Below, in pieces: positions 61,230 through 64,000 of a DNA stretch of 64,000 bases. Position numbers and translations under genes: made by a program. The DNA is taken from assembly GCA_029237695.1 (NCBI GenBank), contig CM055274.1, positions 15,737,505 to 15,801,504 on the forward strand. Direction: 5' to 3'. Below the pieces are notes generated by a model. The model was not told the origin of the DNA. It made no database searches and worked only from the letters and a program-made list of their open reading frames with translations. The DNA comes from Conchocele bisecta (Eukaryota > Mollusca > Bivalvia > Lucinida > Thyasiridae). The stretch's first letter is position 1. Every line of letters starts with the position of its first letter.

Positions 61230-61350
61230 TATAGGTTATTGGATTTGTACGGAAATATATTTCGGCGTACGAGTTCGTTCGGCTGGACCAGAACCAGCCA
61301 AACGAACTCGTACGCCAAAATATATTTTCGTACAAATCCAATAACCTATA
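61230..61350. mobile_element. Near-perfect 121 bp palindrome
   Basis: Arms TATAGGTTATTGGATTTGTA, CGGAAATATATTT and ATATATTTTCGTACAAATCC, AATAACCTATA; loop GGCTGGACCAGAACCAGCC. Ends resemble 42680-42785. Confidence 0.8.
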
Positions 61351-62020
61351 ATTACAACAAAATGCAATGAATATATATCAAAATGTATCTAATTCTAAAC
61401 TAACCAAATGCTTTAACAAACAATAAATTATATATACCTATATAGTTGACTATCTGGAATCAATAATTCAGTAGATGTTTTCCGGATGGAGAAATCCAAC
61501 ATCGTCTATCATCAGGCATGAGTTGTTAGTCACACTCTTCCTGACTCAATCCAGCCCTCATCCTGTAGGACAAACATGCCAAGATGTAGTGGCTTTTCTT
61601 CGTTGGGCACCATCATGCTTCTGTTTCCATGGTTTCAGACTCCAGTTGCTATAGCCAGGTGGGATTGTTGTTTTTTACTTATAAATGTATATAGCATATA
61701 TAGAATAGTTGAAGTATGGTGTACTGAAACTGGTCAACATTGGAATTATGTAATAGAACTTCAGAAAATGTGCAGAATAAACATCCCTGCAGTTGTTCGT
61801 CTGTCTGGCAGTGTGTGATATATACAGCCACCGTATGTGTACAACTTAATCATTGTAAGATACTCATCGTAAGTCCAAGTCACAGTAGATCGTGTGACCT
61901 TCATTTTATGTTCAATGAAGGGCTTAAAACCAAAATAATTGCAAATAAAATAATCAGACCATCACTTCTGTAAGTGCATACATGGTGCGTTATGTATACA
62001 TATATGTACATGTATCCGTA
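61351..62020. other. No gene seen
   Basis: Unique AT-rich sequence. Short open frames at 61576 and 61740 lack domain features or splice signals. No RNA gene or repeat recognised. Confidence 0.4.
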
Positions 62021-62021
62021 T

Positions 62022-62323
62022 ATGTAGCCCATTTCACCAACATTGCAAAGTATCAAGCAAAGTATACTTTGAGGGAGAAATTTTCAATTTAAGGAAAAAT
62101 TTATAAATTTTTATTATACTGAATTTATTACATTATCACAGCCATTTTGGCTGTGATAATTTAATAAATTCAGTATAATAATTCTGCATACTTTTAATCA
62201 TCAAATATATGCAGTGGTTAGTTCTATATGAAATAATGCATTTCGGGAAAAATAAATTATTATTCCCTCAAAGTATACTTTGCTAGATAAGTATACTTTG
62301 CAATTTTGATGAAATCGGCTACT
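62022..62323. mobile_element. Hairpin MITE family A, copy 5
   Basis: GTAGCCCATTTCACCAACA at the left, with part of the first AAAGTATACTTT block deleted; right end GATGAAATCGGCTAC. Centre CACAGCCATTTTGGCTGTG intact. Confidence 0.8.
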
Positions 62324-62340
62324 GGTAACAACCAGAACGT

Positions 62341-62702
62341 TATTATAGGAATGAATGGCCTTTTTGTGGAATTTATCGGGGTATAAACTTGGAAAAGTCG
62401 CGGGAATACTGGACGAAGGCCGGAAGGCCTCGTCCAGTATTCCCGCGACTTTTCCAAGTTTATATCCCCAATAAATTCAACAAAAAGGACATTCATTCCT
62501 TATAATTCCAGCATTTGAAATAAATTCATGAAGAAAATGTGTTTATTTTCCGTTTTCTTAAGAATTATTTTAACTGCGCCTCACGGTTACGGAAAGTAGT
62601 TCGGCATGGGAGTTTACTGGGATATAAATTTTGGACAGAGACTTGCTACGGACCAATCAAATGTTAGGGAATTGTGTAAATATTTTTGTGCTGGAATTAT
62701 AC
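62341..62702. mobile_element. Composite hairpin element B, copy 4
   Basis: Almost identical to the copy at 48720: GGAATGAATGGCCTTTTTGT, axis GACGAAGGCCGGAAGGCCTC, tail CTCACGGTTACGGAAAGTAG to GTGCTGGAATTATA. Starts 18 bp after family A copy 5. Confidence 0.8.
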
Positions 62703-63129
62703 ATTTATAATCTAACCTTTATTATAACAACTTTCGAGAAAAAAATGCATATACTGTTTCCATCAGGGTGTCCATCCGTCACGTCACGTTCATGCAAGAC
62801 GTAAAACATTTAAACAGTAACAGATGGAGACTTGATATTTGGTACCGGTATGCAAAGTGTTTAACCATAGTATGTGAACATAGTAAGTTTTGGTTGCCAT
62901 CTTGGATTTTGGTCGCCATCTTGCATTTATGTACATGACTGAATTATTCCATTATATTATACAGCCAGCCAAATGATGTAGTGTACACATATTGTTATAA
63001 GCTATCTTTATATGACTAGAATTACACCTTCTATGAAAAATACTTTACGACAAGAATATAATACAAGAAATCCGCCACGTCTGACGAGGCATTTGATCAT
63101 AACATGATCATGGGCATGTGCTAACGTAA

Positions 63130-63520
63130 GCATCACAACCGCTAGAGAAGTGCATGTTTAAAATACGAAAAAGGTAAAGGTTGAAGAAACTTTTTGACAT
63201 AAAAAAAAAAAATGGCTAAGTATTTCCACAACCATGTGAAAGTTCCACATGCTTACAAGTATCAAGTGTACAAATATTGAAGCAATCCATCCAGTAATAT
63301 TAATGTTATACGATGATAAAGAAACTTGTACAAACTTTTTGACGCAAACAATGGCTAAGTGTTTCAACAAAAATGTGAAGGTACGAGAGGTCAAGGTCAT
63401 GTTAATTGGGGGGGGGGGGGGGGGAATATAATATTAAAGTTATATTAGGATGAAGAAACTTGTACAAACTTTTTGACGCAAAATAAATGGCTACGTGTTT
63501 CCGCAAACATGTGAAGATAA
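63130..63520 (+). repeat. Short tandem repeat with a G run
   Basis: Three ~105-120 bp units with GAAACTT(T/G)T and CAAACTTTTTGACGCAAA, ATGGCTAAGTGTTTC and CATGTGAAG. A 16-base G run lies at about 63408-63424. Confidence 0.6.
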
Positions 63521-64000
63521 ACAAGAGGGCCATGATGGCCCTAATTCGCTCACCTGACTCCATGAACACCAGAGGAGAATGTGACATTGAGTTCATATGT
63601 GTTTTAAAAAAATTGTGCTATTTTTAGATGGCGGTCATCTTGGATTAAGCGATGACTCATTTTACCAAATCTGAAAATGCATCACCCAAGGATCTTTACT
63701 TACTATGAAGTTTGGCCAGCTTCGGCCATGTGGTTCCTGAGAAAAAGACGTTCAAATCTCGAATAAATGGACCTTTTGGCGGCCATCATCGATGACATAA
63801 TCATCCGATTCCGACAAATATTGCACCAGAGCAATCGCCTCATCATTACCTTCAATTTGATATATGACATGAGCATATTCGGTCAAAAATAAAATTTGAC
63901 CACACGGGCCACGCCCATTTTTGACCTCGAGGTCACCATTTTAACACCTTTGAAAGCGCATTCTACATCGATCATTCCTACCAAGTTTCGTCGAAATCCG
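63521..64000. repeat. AGGGCCATGATGGCCCT-type dispersed repeat, runs off the window
   Basis: Opens ACAAGAGGGCCATGATGGCC, CTAATTCGCTCACCTGA, then GGCGGTCATCTTGGATTAA, ACCTCGAGGTC-like words and CTACCAAGTTTCGTCGAAAT. No coding frame. The AAGATGGC/GCCATCTT words resemble the ends of the transposon at 29679 but the order differs. Confidence 0.5.

Overview
The window is AT-rich, intron-rich animal DNA, most likely from a bivalve mollusc or close lophotrochozoan relative. This rests on spliced genes with GT-AG introns, a TFIIIA gene built one finger per exon, tRNA-derived SINEs, and dozens of small hairpin transposons and ~150-190 bp tandem repeats of the style I associate with bivalve genomes. Species is not determined. 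Less than 5% of the bases are confidently coding; most of the rest is mobile or tandem repeat.

Layout: 1-7.1 kb is a patchwork of SINEs, MITEs and a ~180 bp tandem array. 7.1-13.8 kb is a rearranged transposon: a 3.5 kb minisatellite of 51 bp (17-codon) units, read on the minus strand into a transposase-like N-terminal piece, followed by a plus-strand transposase-like ORF that has lost its core. 14.6-22.5 kb (minus, 4 exons) and 22.8-38.7 kb (plus, 6 exons) are two head-to-head genes separated by only 310 bp. Their exons can be aligned one to one, so they look like ancient paralogues. Both carry motifs reminiscent of the gasdermin pore-forming domain (a VP-x-L start, a basic V-x-K/R stretch, and a later P-IAF/IGF segment). 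That family assignment is my inference and needs a structure search. Introns of the plus gene host a 4.7 kb element with 1.45 kb terminal inverted repeats (TIRs) and 4-bp target duplications, plus several smaller elements.

38.7-47.4 kb is intergenic and repeat-rich: SINEs, an exact 619 bp tandem duplication with a large palindrome, and three tandem arrays. 47.4-55.5 kb (minus) holds seven exons of the gene for transcription factor IIIA (GTF3A), fingers 2 to 9 plus the basic tail. The finger-1 exon was not found and probably lies beyond the window. 55.5-64 kb is either the first GTF3A intron or intergenic DNA, again made of MITEs, SINEs and tandem arrays.

The most interesting parts are the divergent paralogue pair with its shared promoter, the coding minisatellite in a transposase-like protein (with a SINE insertion whose empty site is preserved in the same array), two TIR elements that carry short-palindrome satellites, and two TTAA-flanked MITE families, one nested in the other.
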